A stretch of DNA of 64,000 bases. Source: Burkholderiales bacterium 8X (GTDB taxonomy: Bacteria; Pseudomonadota; Gammaproteobacteria; Burkholderiales; Burkholderiaceae_C). The stretch covers positions 4,678,863 through 4,742,862 of the forward strand of contig LR732703.1 of assembly GCA_902506565.1 (NCBI GenBank), given 5' to 3'. This document shows, one piece after another, positions 16,299 through 25,858 of the stretch (its first letter is position 1; the number at the start of each line of letters is the position of its first letter). The notes below the pieces were generated by a model. It was not told where the DNA came from and ran no database searches. It saw nothing but the letters and a program-made list of their open reading frames with translations. Position numbers and translations under genes: made by a program.

Positions 16299-16745
16299 TC
16301 AGGCGGCGGTACGCACCTCGATGCGGCGGGGCTGGGCCTGCTCGGCCTTCGGTATCCGAAGCTGCAGCACGCCATGCGCCAGCTCGGCGGAAACCTTGGC
16401 GGTGTCCAGCTCCTTGCTGAGCGTGAAGACCCGATGGAAGCGGGCGAGGCCGACCTCGGTGTGGCTGGACTGCAGGCCTTCCGGCAGGTCGAGATCCGAT
16501 TCGGCCTCGATCGTCAGCGTGTCGCCGGTCACCTGAAGCGACAGCTTGTCGCGCGAGACGCCGGGCAGGTCGGCGTAGAGCGTGATGCCGTTCGCATCCT
16601 CGATCACGTCGACCGGCGGGGTCAGTGCGGTCTCGCTGTAGCGGGACGGGGTCTTCGATGCGGGCCGTGCCGCGCCTTGCTCGGGCAACGTGGCCGGCGT
16701 CTGGTTCCTGGCCTGGGTCTGCGCTGGGGTTTGCTGGGAATTCAT
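16299..16745 (-). CDS. Hsp20/alpha-crystallin small heat-shock protein
   Basis: A 148-residue small heat-shock protein. A Gln/Pro/Ala-rich N-terminal arm (residues 1-40) is followed by an alpha-crystallin domain with YADLPGVSRDKLSLQV, an A-x-x-x-n-GVL-type strand (AHGVLQLRIP) and the C-terminal IEV anchor. It prevents aggregation of unfolded proteins. The Shine-Dalgarno GAGAGGAGC precedes ATG 16745. It follows a second Hsp20 gene by 28 bp, so the pair forms an operon. Confidence 0.93.
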   Translation of the reverse strand: MNSQQTPAQTQARNQTPATLPEQGAARPASKTPSRYSETALTPPVDVIEDANGITLYADLPGVSRDKLSLQVTGDTLTIEAESDLDLPEGLQSSHTEVGLARFHRVFTLSKELDTAKVSAELAHGVLQLRIPKAEQAQPRRIEVRTAA

Positions 16746-16773
16746 GATGTCGCTCCTCTCTGCTTGAAAGGTG

Positions 16774-17220
16774 TCACTGGATGGTGATGCGGCGCGGCTG
16801 CGCCGAGGCGCGGCGCTGGACGCTGATGTGCAGGACGCCGTTTTTGCTGCTGGCTTCGACCTGTTCGGGATCGGCATCGTCGGGCAAGGTCATCACGCGG
16901 CGGAACGAACCGTTGAAGCGTTCGTTGATGTGAACCGCGGTCTTCTTGTCGGCGGCGCCGCCCGGCTCGACCGAACTCTTGCGCTCGCCGGAGATGGTCA
17001 GCAGTCCGCGCTCGAGGGTCACTTCGATCGAGGCCGGGTCGACGCCGGGCGCATAGGCATAGATCTCGATCGACTTCGGGGTGCCGCCGACATTCACGGC
17101 CGGAAAGCCGTTCCGGGCGAGGCCGCGGATGGTGGGCGTCAGATCGAAGGCCTGCTGCATCTCGCGCTGCAGGCGATCCATCTCGGCGAAGACGTCGCGG
17201 GGGAAAAGGGATCTGTACAT
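16774..17220 (-). CDS. Hsp20/alpha-crystallin small heat-shock protein
   Basis: A 148-residue small heat-shock protein with a short N-terminal arm (MYRSLFPRDVFAEMDRLQRE) and a full alpha-crystallin domain (IYAYAPGVDPASIEVTLERG, GSFRRVMTLPDDAD, KNGVLHISVQRR) ending in an ITIQ anchor. ATG 17220 follows a strong GGAGGT. It is first in the two-gene operon, and a heat-shock-like promoter lies about 60-90 bp upstream. The two paralogues differ in arm type, resembling class A/B pairs that co-assemble. Confidence 0.94.
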   Translation of the reverse strand: MYRSLFPRDVFAEMDRLQREMQQAFDLTPTIRGLARNGFPAVNVGGTPKSIEIYAYAPGVDPASIEVTLERGLLTISGERKSSVEPGGAADKKTAVHINERFNGSFRRVMTLPDDADPEQVEASSKNGVLHISVQRRASAQPRRITIQ

Positions 17221-17280
17221 GGCGAATACCTCCGTTGGTTGGGCGGGGCGCCGGACGATGGTTGCGCCCCCACGGCAAGG

Positions 17281-17308
17281 AGTTAGGAGCGGCCGGCGCG
17301 CTTTCAAG
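17281..17308 (-). promoter_or_regulatory. possible sigma-32 promoter for the hsp20 operon
   Basis: On the minus strand, CTTGAAA (a perfect -35 for sigma-32) is followed after 14 bases by CCTAACT, a weak match to the CCCCATnT -10. It is about 60 bp before the Hsp20 start. The -10 element is the weak part of this call. Confidence 0.45.
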
Positions 17309-17462
17309 AGGCTCTTCGTCGGTCGGATGCGTGGATGCGCTCTGCCGCCGAGTGGGCCGGCGCCTACCCCAACATGCAGAGTTGGCGCATAGCTGCCGGG
17401 CCGATGCACGGCCACATTGCAATTCCCGACGGTCCCTCCACAAGCTCGCGAGCAGCGCTGCC

Positions 17463-18588
17463 ATGAATCTCAAGAAACTCTTCGATCTCTGCAAGCAGGC
17501 CGTGTCGGCCTGGGTGGACGACTACGCGCCCAGCATGGGCGCCGCGATCTCCTACTACACCATCTTCTCGCTGGCACCGCTCCTGGTGATCATCATCGCG
17601 GTGGCTGGCGCGCTCTTCGGCCGCGAAGCGGCGCAGGGCCAGATCGTCGCGCAGATATCGGGATTGGTCGGCACCGAAGGCGCGAGCGCGGTCGAGGCGA
17701 TGCTGAAAGCGGCAGACGAGCCGGAAAAGGGTCTCATCGCCGGGCTGATCAGCGCCGTGATCCTGCTGGTCGGCGCGACGACGGTGTTCGCCGAACTGCA
17801 GAGCGCACTCGACCGCATCTGGCACGTGCCCGAGCGCGAGAAGCCTTCGGGCATCTGGGCCGTGATCAAGTCGCGAGTGCTGTCGTTCGGCCTCATCCTC
17901 GGCCTGGCGTTCCTCTTGATCGTGTCGCTCGTGGTGAGTGCGGGGCTTTCCGCATTCGGCAACTGGTTCGGTGGGCTGCTGCCGGGCTGGGAGGCGTTGC
18001 TGCACCTGCTCAACATCGTGATCTCGGTCGGCATCATGACGGTGCTGTTCGCCTTGATCTTCAAGCTGATGCCGACCGCCCGCATCGCCTGGCGCGACGT
18101 CTGGATCGGCGCGATCGTGACCGCGGTGCTGTTCGAGATCGGCAAGACCGCCATCGGCCTCTACCTCGGCAAGAGCGGGGTCAACGAATCCTTCGCGGCG
18201 GCCGGCTCGCTGGTGCTGCTGGTGGCCTGGGTCTACTACGCGGCGCAGATCTTCCTGCTCGGCGCGGAGTTCACCAAGGTGTACGCCGGCGCGCACGGCT
18301 CGGCGGCCGGTGCCAAGGCGGTGGCCGCGACCGATGCCAAGGCGCAGGAAGACAAGGCCGGCACCGACCGCGTGACGCAGGGCGGCGGCCCAGGGATCGC
18401 CATGGTCCGGACGGCGCCCAGCGAGTCCGAGCAGGAACGGCTCGGCCGTATCGCCGAGGCCGAGCGTCAACTCGGCCGACGGGTCGACCGGGCGACGCAG
18501 TCGCTGGTGCGGCAGGTGGTGCTGTTCGGCGCCGTGACCATCACCTCGGCGATCGTCAACACCCTGCAGAAGCGCCAGCGCCGCCAGC

Positions 18589-18614
<26 letters not shown>
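17463..18614 (+). CDS. YihY/BrkB-family inner membrane protein
   Basis: A 383-residue multi-pass membrane protein of the YihY (formerly RNase BN) family. About six hydrophobic segments are seen (for example FSLAPLLVIIIAVAGALF, FGLILGLAFLLIVSLVV, LLVAWVYYAAQIFLLGAEF), with the family motif YDY/DDYAPSMGAAISYYTIFSLAP near the N-terminus. A hydrophilic Ala/Glu-rich tail follows, then a final hydrophobic helix. Transport or lysozyme-inhibitor-like roles have been proposed in the family; the function is not established. Its 3' end overlaps the convergent SDR gene by 26 bp. Confidence 0.9.
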
Positions 18615-19587
<973 letters not shown>

Positions 19588-19745
19588 GGTTTCTCCTGCG
19601 GTGGGTTCGTCGAATGGGGTTGAAGCGAAGCGGCCTGGCCGTTCGCCGGCGAGTAGGCGACGGAGGGCGCTGGTCGGCTGTCGTCCAAGGCCGCGCCGGC
19701 CGCGCGGAGATGCACGTATCCGCAGGCTTCGCGATTCGGGCTGCG

Positions 19746-19761
19746 CTGTATATTCATCCAG
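19746..19761 (+). promoter_or_regulatory. probable LexA (SOS) box upstream of the helicase-nuclease
   Basis: CTGT-ATATTCAT-CCAG: one base off the CTGT-N8-ACAG consensus. It lies 16 bases before the ATG of the DinG-like gene. The recA promoter in this window carries the same CTGT-N8-CCAG arrangement. Confidence 0.6.
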
Positions 19762-19776
19762 ATTCATGCGATCCGA

Positions 19777-22164
19777 ATGTCCGTAGCACTCTTGCCAGAC
19801 CTGCGCGCCGAAGAAGCGGCACCGGTGCCGTCGAACGGTCCTCTGGCGGCCGCGATGTCGGTATCGGTGAAGGCCCTCTGCGCCTTCGCTGCCAAGGCCG
19901 GCGACCTCGACCTGCGTTTCGTCCCGGCGCCGAGCGCCCAGGAGGGGCTGGCGGGCCATCGCTTCGTGCAGGGCCGCCGCGGCGCCGGCTACGAGAGCGA
20001 GGTTTCGTTGAGCTCGAGCCACGGCGCCTTGCGCGTGCGCGGCCGTGCCGACGGCTTCGACGCCGAGCGCGGGCGGGTCGAGGAAATCAAGACCTTCCGC
20101 GGCGACTTCGACGCCATCAAGAGCAACCATCGAGCCTTGCACTGGGCGCAGGCGCGTACCTACGGCTGGATGCTCTGCGAACGCCACGGGCTCGAGCGCA
20201 TCGAGGTCGCTCTGGTGTATCTCGACCTGGTCTCCAGCGAGGAAACCGTGCTGGCCGAAAGCGTCACGCGCCAATCGCTCGGCGAGGGTTTTCGCGAGCT
20301 GTGCGAGCGGTATTCGGCATGGGCGGCGCAGGAAGCAGCCCATCGAGATCGGCTCGAAGCGGCGCTCGCCACCCTTTCTTTTCCGCATGACGACTTCCGC
20401 GCCGGCCAACGCGAGTTGGCCGAGGCGGTGTTCCGCTCGGCCACGAGCGCCCGCTGCCTGCTGGCGCAAGCACCGACCGGCATCGGCAAGACGGTCGCCA
20501 CGATCTTCCCGTTGCTGAAAGCCGTGCCCGCGCAGCGCATCGACAAGATCTTCTTCCTGACCGCCAAGACGCCCGGCCGTGCGCTCGCCCTCGAAGGCTT
20601 GCGCCGCATCGCAGCCGGGCGGGCACCGCTTCGCGTGCTCGAGCTGGCGGCCCGCGACAAGGTCTGCGAGCATCCCGGCAAGGCGTGCCACGGTGAATCC
20701 TGCCCGCTCGCGAAGGGCTTCTACGACCGGCTGCCGGCGGCCCGCGCCCGAGCCATCGACGCCGGCTGGCTCGATCGCGCGAGCCTTCGCGAAGTGGCCC
20801 GGGAGCAAGACGTCTGCCCCTACTTCCTGGCGCAGGAAATGGTGCGCTGGGCCGACGTGGTCGTGGCCGACTACAACTACTACTTCGACGGCAGCGCCTT
20901 CCTGTACGCCTGGGCCCGCGAGGAAGAGTGGCGGGTGTCGCTGCTGGTCGACGAGGCCCACAACCTGCTGGATCGTGCGCGCGGCATGTACAGCGCCCAG
21001 CTCGGCCTTCGAGGCCTCGCCGAGGCGCTGCCGCTGGTGCCGGCGGCGGCAAAGCCGGCGCTCCGCCAACTCGATCGCGAATGGCAGCGACTGCAGCGCG
21101 ACCAGCAAGAGCCCTACCAGGTCCACGAACAGCTGCCGGAGCGCTGGCTGCGGGCCTTGCAGGAATCGGTTTCGGTGCTCGCCGAACATTTCGCCGGACT
21201 GGCCGCACCGCCTGCCGAAGCGCTGCAGCGCTTCTTCTTCGATGCGCTGCGGTTTGCGCGGCTGGCCGAGAGCTTCGGCAGGCATTCGGTGCTGGAGGCG
21301 CTGCTTCGGCCGGGCGGCGACGCGGCGGGGAGCAGCGGATCGAGCGCCGCGGCCGGCTTCGAGCTCTCGATTCGCAACCTCGTGCCGGCGCCCTTCCTCA
21401 GGCCTCGCTTCGAATCCTGCCACTCGGCCGCCTGCTTCTCGGGCACCCTGGCGCCGTTCGACTACTACCAGGACATGCTCGGCCTGCCGCAAGGCACGGT
21501 GACGCTGGAGGTCGCATCGCCTTTTCGAAGCGAGCAATTGCGCGTGCGCGTGGCGACCGATCTGTCGACCCGATGGCGCGACCGCCGGCGCTCGCTCCAT
21601 CCGTTGGTCGATCTAATCGCAGCGCAGTACCGCCGGCGGCCGGGCAACTATCTCGCCTTCTTCAGCAGCTTCGATTACCTGGAGGCCGCGGCGGACGCTT
21701 TCGGCCAACGGCATCCCGATGTGACGTGCTGGCGACAAGCTCGGGGGATGGGTGAATCCGAAAGAACGGCCTTCGTCGCGCGGTTCGCCGAAGGTGGCTG
21801 CGGCATCGGATTCGCGGTGCTGGGCGGCGCATTCGGCGAGGGCATCGATCTGCCGGGCGATCGGCTGGTAGGCGCGTTCGTCGCGAGTCTCGGGATGCCG
21901 CAGTTCAACCCGGCCAACGAGGTGGCGCGTGAGCGCATGGAGGCGCTGTTCGGCGAAGGGCATGCCTACACCTACCTCTACCCCGGTTTGCAGAAGGTGG
22001 TGCAAGCGGCCGGGCGTGTGATTCGCACCGAGCAGGACGTGGGGGTGCTCTATCTGCTGGACGATCGCTTTGCGCGGCCGGAGATCAGGCGCTTGCTGCC
22101 GACATGGTGGCAGGTGGTGGCCGCACCATCGTCCAGCCTCGAGAGCCCGCCTCGGTCGGCATAG
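19777..22164 (+). CDS. DinG/XPD-like helicase with N-terminal PD-(D/E)xK nuclease
   Basis: A 795-residue fusion. Residues about 30-140 form a Cas4/RecB-like nuclease: GRADGF (Asp92), EEIKT (Glu103, Lys105) and the QxxxY motif (Gln125, Tyr129), all intact. The rest is a superfamily 2 iron-sulfur helicase: Walker A QAPTGIGKT (about 230-238), four Fe-S cysteines in KVCEHPGKACHGESC and EQDVC, DEAH (392-395), and a C-terminal GEGIDLPGDRLVGAF. It probably unwinds and trims DNA during repair. ATG 19855 is an alternative start at the beginning of family similarity. An SOS-type box lies just upstream. Confidence 0.88.
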   Translation: MSVALLPDLRAEEAAPVPSNGPLAAAMSVSVKALCAFAAKAGDLDLRFVPAPSAQEGLAGHRFVQGRRGAGYESEVSLSSSHGALRVRGRADGFDAERGRVEEIKTFRGDFDAIKSNHRALHWAQARTYGWMLCERHGLERIEVALVYLDLVSSEETVLAESVTRQSLGEGFRELCERYSAWAAQEAAHRDRLEAALATLSFPHDDFRAGQRELAEAVFRSATSARCLLAQAPTGIGKTVATIFPLLKAVPAQRIDKIFFLTAKTPGRALALEGLRRIAAGRAPLRVLELAARDKVCEHPGKACHGESCPLAKGFYDRLPAARARAIDAGWLDRASLREVAREQDVCPYFLAQEMVRWADVVVADYNYYFDGSAFLYAWAREEEWRVSLLVDEAHNLLDRARGMYSAQLGLRGLAEALPLVPAAAKPALRQLDREWQRLQRDQQEPYQVHEQLPERWLRALQESVSVLAEHFAGLAAPPAEALQRFFFDALRFARLAESFGRHSVLEALLRPGGDAAGSSGSSAAAGFELSIRNLVPAPFLRPRFESCHSAACFSGTLAPFDYYQDMLGLPQGTVTLEVASPFRSEQLRVRVATDLSTRWRDRRRSLHPLVDLIAAQYRRRPGNYLAFFSSFDYLEAAADAFGQRHPDVTCWRQARGMGESERTAFVARFAEGGCGIGFAVLGGAFGEGIDLPGDRLVGAFVASLGMPQFNPANEVARERMEALFGEGHAYTYLYPGLQKVVQAAGRVIRTEQDVGVLYLLDDRFARPEIRRLLPTWWQVVAAPSSSLESPPRSA

Positions 22165-22185
22165 CGACCGACCGTTCGGATGGGT

Positions 22186-22434
22186 TCAGCTTTCGCGAGC
22201 GAGCTCGCGCGAAGTCTTGTAGGCGCCGCGGATGTTCATCGCCGCGAGCATGAACTGCAATGCGATCAGCGCGTAGGCGTCGGTGTAGAGGCCCCAGGCC
22301 GTCCACACCACGTTGCTCGCGAGGAACAGCCAGAAGCCCAGCCGCCGCCGAAAGTCCGAGGTCGAAGCCACGTACCAGGCCGCTGCGATCGAGAGCACCA
22401 TGGCGGGCCATTGAAGGTAATCGATCCAATCCAT
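22186..22434 (-). CDS. small inner membrane protein (82 aa)
   Basis: Three hydrophobic helices are seen: PAMVLSIAAAWYVAST, LGFWLFLASNVVWTAWGLYT and AYALIALQFMLAAMNIRGAY. The pattern, with an Asn-Val-Val-Trp-Thr pair in the second helix and a final MNIRGAYK, is like the PnuC/SWEET-related or YgjV-type small membrane proteins. It is 10 bp downstream of a small stress-type gene on the same strand. Function unknown. Confidence 0.75.
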   Translation of the reverse strand: MDWIDYLQWPAMVLSIAAAWYVASTSDFRRRLGFWLFLASNVVWTAWGLYTDAYALIALQFMLAAMNIRGAYKTSRELARES

Positions 22435-22444
22435 TGAGCCAGCG

Positions 22445-22654
22445 TCAGTCGGGTTTCTTCTGGCCGTCGGTCTTGACCTTGGTCACGGTGACCGAGACCG
22501 GGTCGCTTGCAGGAAAGGATTCCTCCACCCCATGGTCGATGGCGTCTTCGGTGGGCGTCTCGGTCACCGGCTTGGTGGCCTCCAGCGGCGGGTCGTCGTG
22601 CTTTTCGGCAGTGGGGAACGGAAAGGGCTTCTTGGTGTCGGGTTCGGTGCTCAT
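22445..22654 (-). CDS. small acidic protein with EESFPASDP motif
   Basis: A 69-residue hydrophilic, Pro/Lys/Thr-rich protein. The stretch HGVEESFPASDPVSVTVTK is a recurrent motif in short bacterial proteins of unknown role, often beside stress genes. The Shine-Dalgarno GGGAGA is well placed before ATG 22654. It has no signal peptide or membrane helix and is likely disordered. It probably shares a transcript with the downstream membrane protein gene. Confidence 0.75.
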   Translation of the reverse strand: MSTEPDTKKPFPFPTAEKHDDPPLEATKPVTETPTEDAIDHGVEESFPASDPVSVTVTKVKTDGQKKPD

Positions 22655-22914
22655 GAGCGTCTCCCTGTGCTTGGAACGGGCGAGACATTCGCCACGCTCC
22701 GCGGGTTGATGTCGTCAAGCTAGGCCCGATCCTGCAGGGCGGCTGTAGGAAGCTGCGCCAGACCGCTGCCGGAAAGGCGTTGCCAAGTTCCGGCAGCGGT
22801 CTCGCGCGAAGCCGATGCGACCGGACCTACGCCGATGCGACCTGCCTGCCGGCTTCCGCACAGCGAAAGAACCGGGACCCTGCAGCGATCCACAACCGAA
22901 TCGAAGGATCAGCC

Positions 22915-23160
22915 ATGCCGTCCGATGACACCCGCTCGACGCCCCCCGAAACCAACAGCGACACCAACACCGAGTCCCGCCTGGGCGATCGCGGCGATGC
23001 CAGCGGCCGAAACCTCGCGCAGAACCGCGAGATCGGACAAGACGATCCGATGGACGGCAGCCGGCAGGGCCGCGAGGCGAACAAGCCGGCCGGCTACCCG
23101 GGCATCCCGGACATCGGCACCGATGCGGCGCAGAACGAGGAAGCCGAGCGCAAGGACTGA
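22915..23160 (+). CDS. small hydrophilic hypothetical protein (81 aa)
   Basis: Low-complexity and acidic, rich in Asp, Glu, Asn, Ser and Gly; almost certainly disordered. ATG 22915 follows GAAGGATC, an acceptable ribosome binding site. Composition is reminiscent of bacterial hydrophilins induced by osmotic or desiccation stress, but no family motif is visible. It is convergent with the following secreted protein gene, 5 bp apart. Confidence 0.65.
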   Translation: MPSDDTRSTPPETNSDTNTESRLGDRGDASGRNLAQNREIGQDDPMDGSRQGREANKPAGYPGIPDIGTDAAQNEEAERKD

Positions 23161-23165
23161 GGCGA

Positions 23166-23567
23166 TCAGTTCTTCGCCTTGTCGACGGCCGCAGGTTGAT
23201 TGGTCGGCCGCGCGCCGCTCGGGCCTTCGCTGTTGCCGGGCTGCCGGCCGGTGAGGCCGCCGGCCGTCCCGCTGCCCGGCGTGCGAAGCCCGCCCGAGCT
23301 CGCCTGCGGCGAACCGGGGTTGGTCTGGCGCTCGGTGGTCGACCGCGCTGCGGCCGAGTCGCCGCGCCGCGACGCGCCTTCGGGCGCCTTGCCGACCTCG
23401 CTCGTCGGCGGCGCCGAGGTGCCCTTGGGATTGCCGGACGGCTGGGCGACCGCAGCCCCCGCGGCCAGGGCTGCGATGGCGAGCACCGCTGCGCAGCGCC
23501 TGGCGGCCCGGTCGATCCGGACGTCGCTGTCGGGGTTGAAGATCTTGATCGCGAGTGGTCGATTCAT
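23166..23567 (-). CDS. secreted or periplasmic hypothetical protein
   Basis: 133 residues. After an unusual 27-residue charged N-terminal stretch (MNRPLAIKIFNPDSDVRIDR...) comes a hydrophobic core AAVLAIAALAAGAAVAQP that looks like a signal peptide with an AVA-Q cleavage site. The mature part is Gly/Pro/Ser/Thr-rich and has no recognisable fold. The Shine-Dalgarno AGGAAC precedes ATG 23567. No function can be suggested. Confidence 0.6.
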   Translation of the reverse strand: MNRPLAIKIFNPDSDVRIDRAARRCAAVLAIAALAAGAAVAQPSGNPKGTSAPPTSEVGKAPEGASRRGDSAAARSTTERQTNPGSPQASSGGLRTPGSGTAGGLTGRQPGNSEGPSGARPTNQPAAVDKAKN

Positions 23568-23845
23568 GGACGGTTCCTGTTTCTTGAAAGGGTGGATTCG
23601 ATCGTCGATCCCAGTCCATCCTCTGGCGAGCCGGTGTAGGCCTGCAGAGGTGCTTGGCGCAGGCGGAGTCGCGCGGTCGCGAGCGCAACCGTCGCACGAA
23701 TCGATATCGGAACTTTCGATGAGGTGAAAAACGGTCGGCTCCGCAAGGGCACGAGCTGACGCGGATCGATCCAAAGCACCTACCCATCGGCCGATGCGGG
23801 CTCTTTCACCATGAAGCTTTCTTTTCCAAGTCGAAGGAGAGCGTC

Positions 23846-24160
23846 ATGCCAAAAGGTGACAAGTCGGCCTATACCGACAAGCAGAAGAGACAGGCAGAGC
23901 ACATCGAGGAAGGCTACGAGAAGCGCGGAACGCCCAAGGACGAGGCTGAACGCCGGGCCTGGGCCACCGTCAATGCCGAGACCGGCGGCGGCAAGAAAAG
24001 CGGCTCGGGCCGCGGCAAGGCCGAAAACCATGCGCCGGCGCGCAAGGGCGGTCATCGCGGCGGGGCCGCATCGGCCAACCGCACCGCCGCCGAGCGTTCC
24101 GCGTCCGCCAAGAAGGCCGCGGCCACGCGCAAGCGCAATGCCGAAAAGGCGAAAGCTTGA
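23846..24160 (+). CDS. YdaS/plasmid-stabilisation-like basic protein
   Basis: 104 residues. The N-terminal half (YTDKQKRQAEHIEEGYEKRG, then EAERRAWATVNAETGGG) is a conserved small domain often annotated as plasmid stabilisation protein, though it is widespread in chromosomes. The C-terminal half is Lys/Ala/Arg-rich, histone-H1-like, and likely binds nucleic acid (inference). AAGGAGAG is a strong ribosome site. It lies in a run of stress-type small genes. Confidence 0.75.
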   Translation: MPKGDKSAYTDKQKRQAEHIEEGYEKRGTPKDEAERRAWATVNAETGGGKKSGSGRGKAENHAPARKGGHRGGAASANRTAAERSASAKKAAATRKRNAEKAKA

Positions 24161-24294
24161 ACCGCCGCGGATCCGCGTCGATGGGCGCGCTGGTCAAGCG
24201 CCTGCAAGTGCCGGGCAAAGCCCTCGCTGATCGGCGCTTCGAGCCGCGCCGAAACGGCGATGATGGCAAGCTGCACGCCAGAAAAGGAGACCCG

Positions 24295-24900
24295 ATGCTG
24301 CCCCTCGACAACGACTACGCCCCCGATGCCTTCGAGGTGCGCGTTTCCGAACTGCTCGTTGCCACGGCCGAGGCGAGCGACGAGTTGATCGACCGTTCGG
24401 TTCCCGAAGTGCTGCGCCTCTTGCGCGAGCACATGCAGATGGACGTGGTGTTCGTCTCCGAGTTCGTCGACGGCCGCCGCGTCTACCGCCGCGTCGAAGC
24501 CGCGCCGGGCAAGCAGGTGATCGAGCCCGGTCAATCGGACCCGCTCGAGCTGAGCTATTGCCAGCGGGTGGTGGATGGCCGCCTGCCGCCGATGGTGCGC
24601 AACCTCGCGACGGACCCTGCGACGGCAAGATTGCCGCAACCGCCGTTTCCGGTCGGCTCGTATCTCAGCGTGCCGGTGGTGCTGAACGATGGCAGCGTCT
24701 ACGGCACGCTCTGCTGCTTCAGCGCCGCAGCCAACGAGTCGCTCAGCCAGCGCGACCTCAAGAAGCTGGAGATGTCGGCCCAGCTCGCGGCTCGCCAGAT
24801 CGATGCCAAGGCGCGGGAACGCCAGTCGCCGTTCGGCGAATCGCAGCAGTCCGACGATCTTGCCGCCGGCGGCGAGACCCGTGTCCGCAGCGCCCGCTGA
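24295..24900 (+). CDS. GAF-domain protein
   Basis: 201 residues. After an N-terminal helical stretch, a single GAF-type sensory domain spans about residues 30-175 (VPEVLRLLREHMQMDVVFVSEFVDGRR, GSYLSVPVVLNDGSVYGTLCCFS). There is no output domain, so it may act as a binding protein or through a partner. A Shine-Dalgarno AAAAGGAG lies 8 bases before ATG 24295. It is the kind of short single GAF gene found among stress clusters; the ligand is unknown. A longer in-frame start at 24157 would overlap the previous gene and is not favoured. Confidence 0.85.
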   Translation: MLPLDNDYAPDAFEVRVSELLVATAEASDELIDRSVPEVLRLLREHMQMDVVFVSEFVDGRRVYRRVEAAPGKQVIEPGQSDPLELSYCQRVVDGRLPPMVRNLATDPATARLPQPPFPVGSYLSVPVVLNDGSVYGTLCCFSAAANESLSQRDLKKLEMSAQLAARQIDAKARERQSPFGESQQSDDLAAGGETRVRSAR

Positions 24901-24936
24901 GCGGGCAGCGACCGTATTCGTACAGGAAGACGACGC

Positions 24937-25329
24937 ATGGAAATCGGCAAGTTCACCGGCCTCAGCAATGCCGCGCTATCGGAAGACGGCGTGAGCTTCA
25001 GGGTCGACATCGGCACCGCAGCCGGTCCGGTGCCCTTGGAGGCGCCGGTCGCCGACATCGGCAAGTTCATGCACCTGTTGTCGAAGGTGTCGCTGGCCTC
25101 GGCCGAGGTCCAGAAGCTGCCGCGGCACTTTCCGGCGGACGGCACGTTGTCGCTGCGGCCGGTCGAAGCCACCGCCATGGGCGTGATGCACGGCGAACCC
25201 GGCAAGGTCATGGTGCTGATGCGCGTGGGCGCGACGACCCTTGCGTTCTCGATGGACCACGCCCTGCTCGGGCAGTTCGCGCTCGATCTTCAGGCGAAGG
25301 CGGCGACCTTCCTGGACGCCTCGGCCTGA
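24937..25329 (+). CDS. hypothetical protein (130 aa)
   Basis: A soluble alpha/beta protein with no signal peptide, starting MEIGKFTGLSNAALSEDGVS. GACGACGC upstream is a weak ribosome site. It follows the GAF gene by 36 bp on the same strand and is probably co-transcribed. Its last 40 bases overlap the convergent 146-residue gene. No motif recognised. Confidence 0.7.
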   Translation: MEIGKFTGLSNAALSEDGVSFRVDIGTAAGPVPLEAPVADIGKFMHLLSKVSLASAEVQKLPRHFPADGTLSLRPVEATAMGVMHGEPGKVMVLMRVGATTLAFSMDHALLGQFALDLQAKAATFLDASA

Positions 25330-25730
25330 CGCGCGGCCAGCGCTGCGTAGCCGGCGCCTTCCGCCATGGCCACGGCGGCGCATTTGGCGAGCCGCGCGGC
25401 TTCGCGGGCGGTGGCGGCGGCCTGGATCCAGTCTTGCACCGGCGCGTTGTTCGCGGACATGCGCAGCTCGGCCAGCCGGCGGGCGGCATGGAGTGCTTCC
25501 CAGGCGGCCATCAAGCTGAGGCGTGCGCTCCACTGGTCGGCGGCCACGTCGTAGTTGGCGAGTTCCGCGCGTTCGGCCACGGTGCGAAAGGCCGGCGGCA
25601 GCGCCCAGAGGTCTTTGGGCGGGATGAGCGGCTGGACCGCCTCGGCCGAATTGAGCCGCATGAAGATGGCGTCCATGGTCTTGATGGCGAGTTCGAGCGA
25701 GGTGACGTAGGCCTGGTGTCGGGTGGTCAT
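25290..25730 (-). CDS. hypothetical helical protein (146 aa)
   Basis: A mostly alpha-helical, Ala-rich soluble protein. Helices such as LSLMAAWEALHAARRLAELRM and ATAREAARLAKCAAVAMAEG resemble four-helix bundle proteins. ATG 25730 is chosen for its Shine-Dalgarno AGGGAGAA. It converges on the previous gene with a 40-bp overlap, so one of the two ends may be misread; both frames have convincing third-position bias. Function unknown. Confidence 0.65.
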   Translation of the reverse strand: MTTRHQAYVTSLELAIKTMDAIFMRLNSAEAVQPLIPPKDLWALPPAFRTVAERAELANYDVAADQWSARLSLMAAWEALHAARRLAELRMSANNAPVQDWIQAAATAREAARLAKCAAVAMAEGAGYAALAARQAEASRKVAAFA

Positions 25731-25858
25731 GTTTTCTCCCTGGATGCGATGCGGGGAGAACTCTAGGCGCATGCCCGGGCGGCGGGCGGCTCCGGTCAGG
25801 CTGTGTCAGATTTCGTCGGCACTGCAGCTCGCGTTTCCTGCCGACTGGGGCGCCCGCC

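Noticed and set aside
23846..24160. Plasmid stabilisation-type name as a hint of a plasmid or mobile element.
   Set aside because: The family is widespread on chromosomes, and no replication, transfer or integrase gene is nearby.
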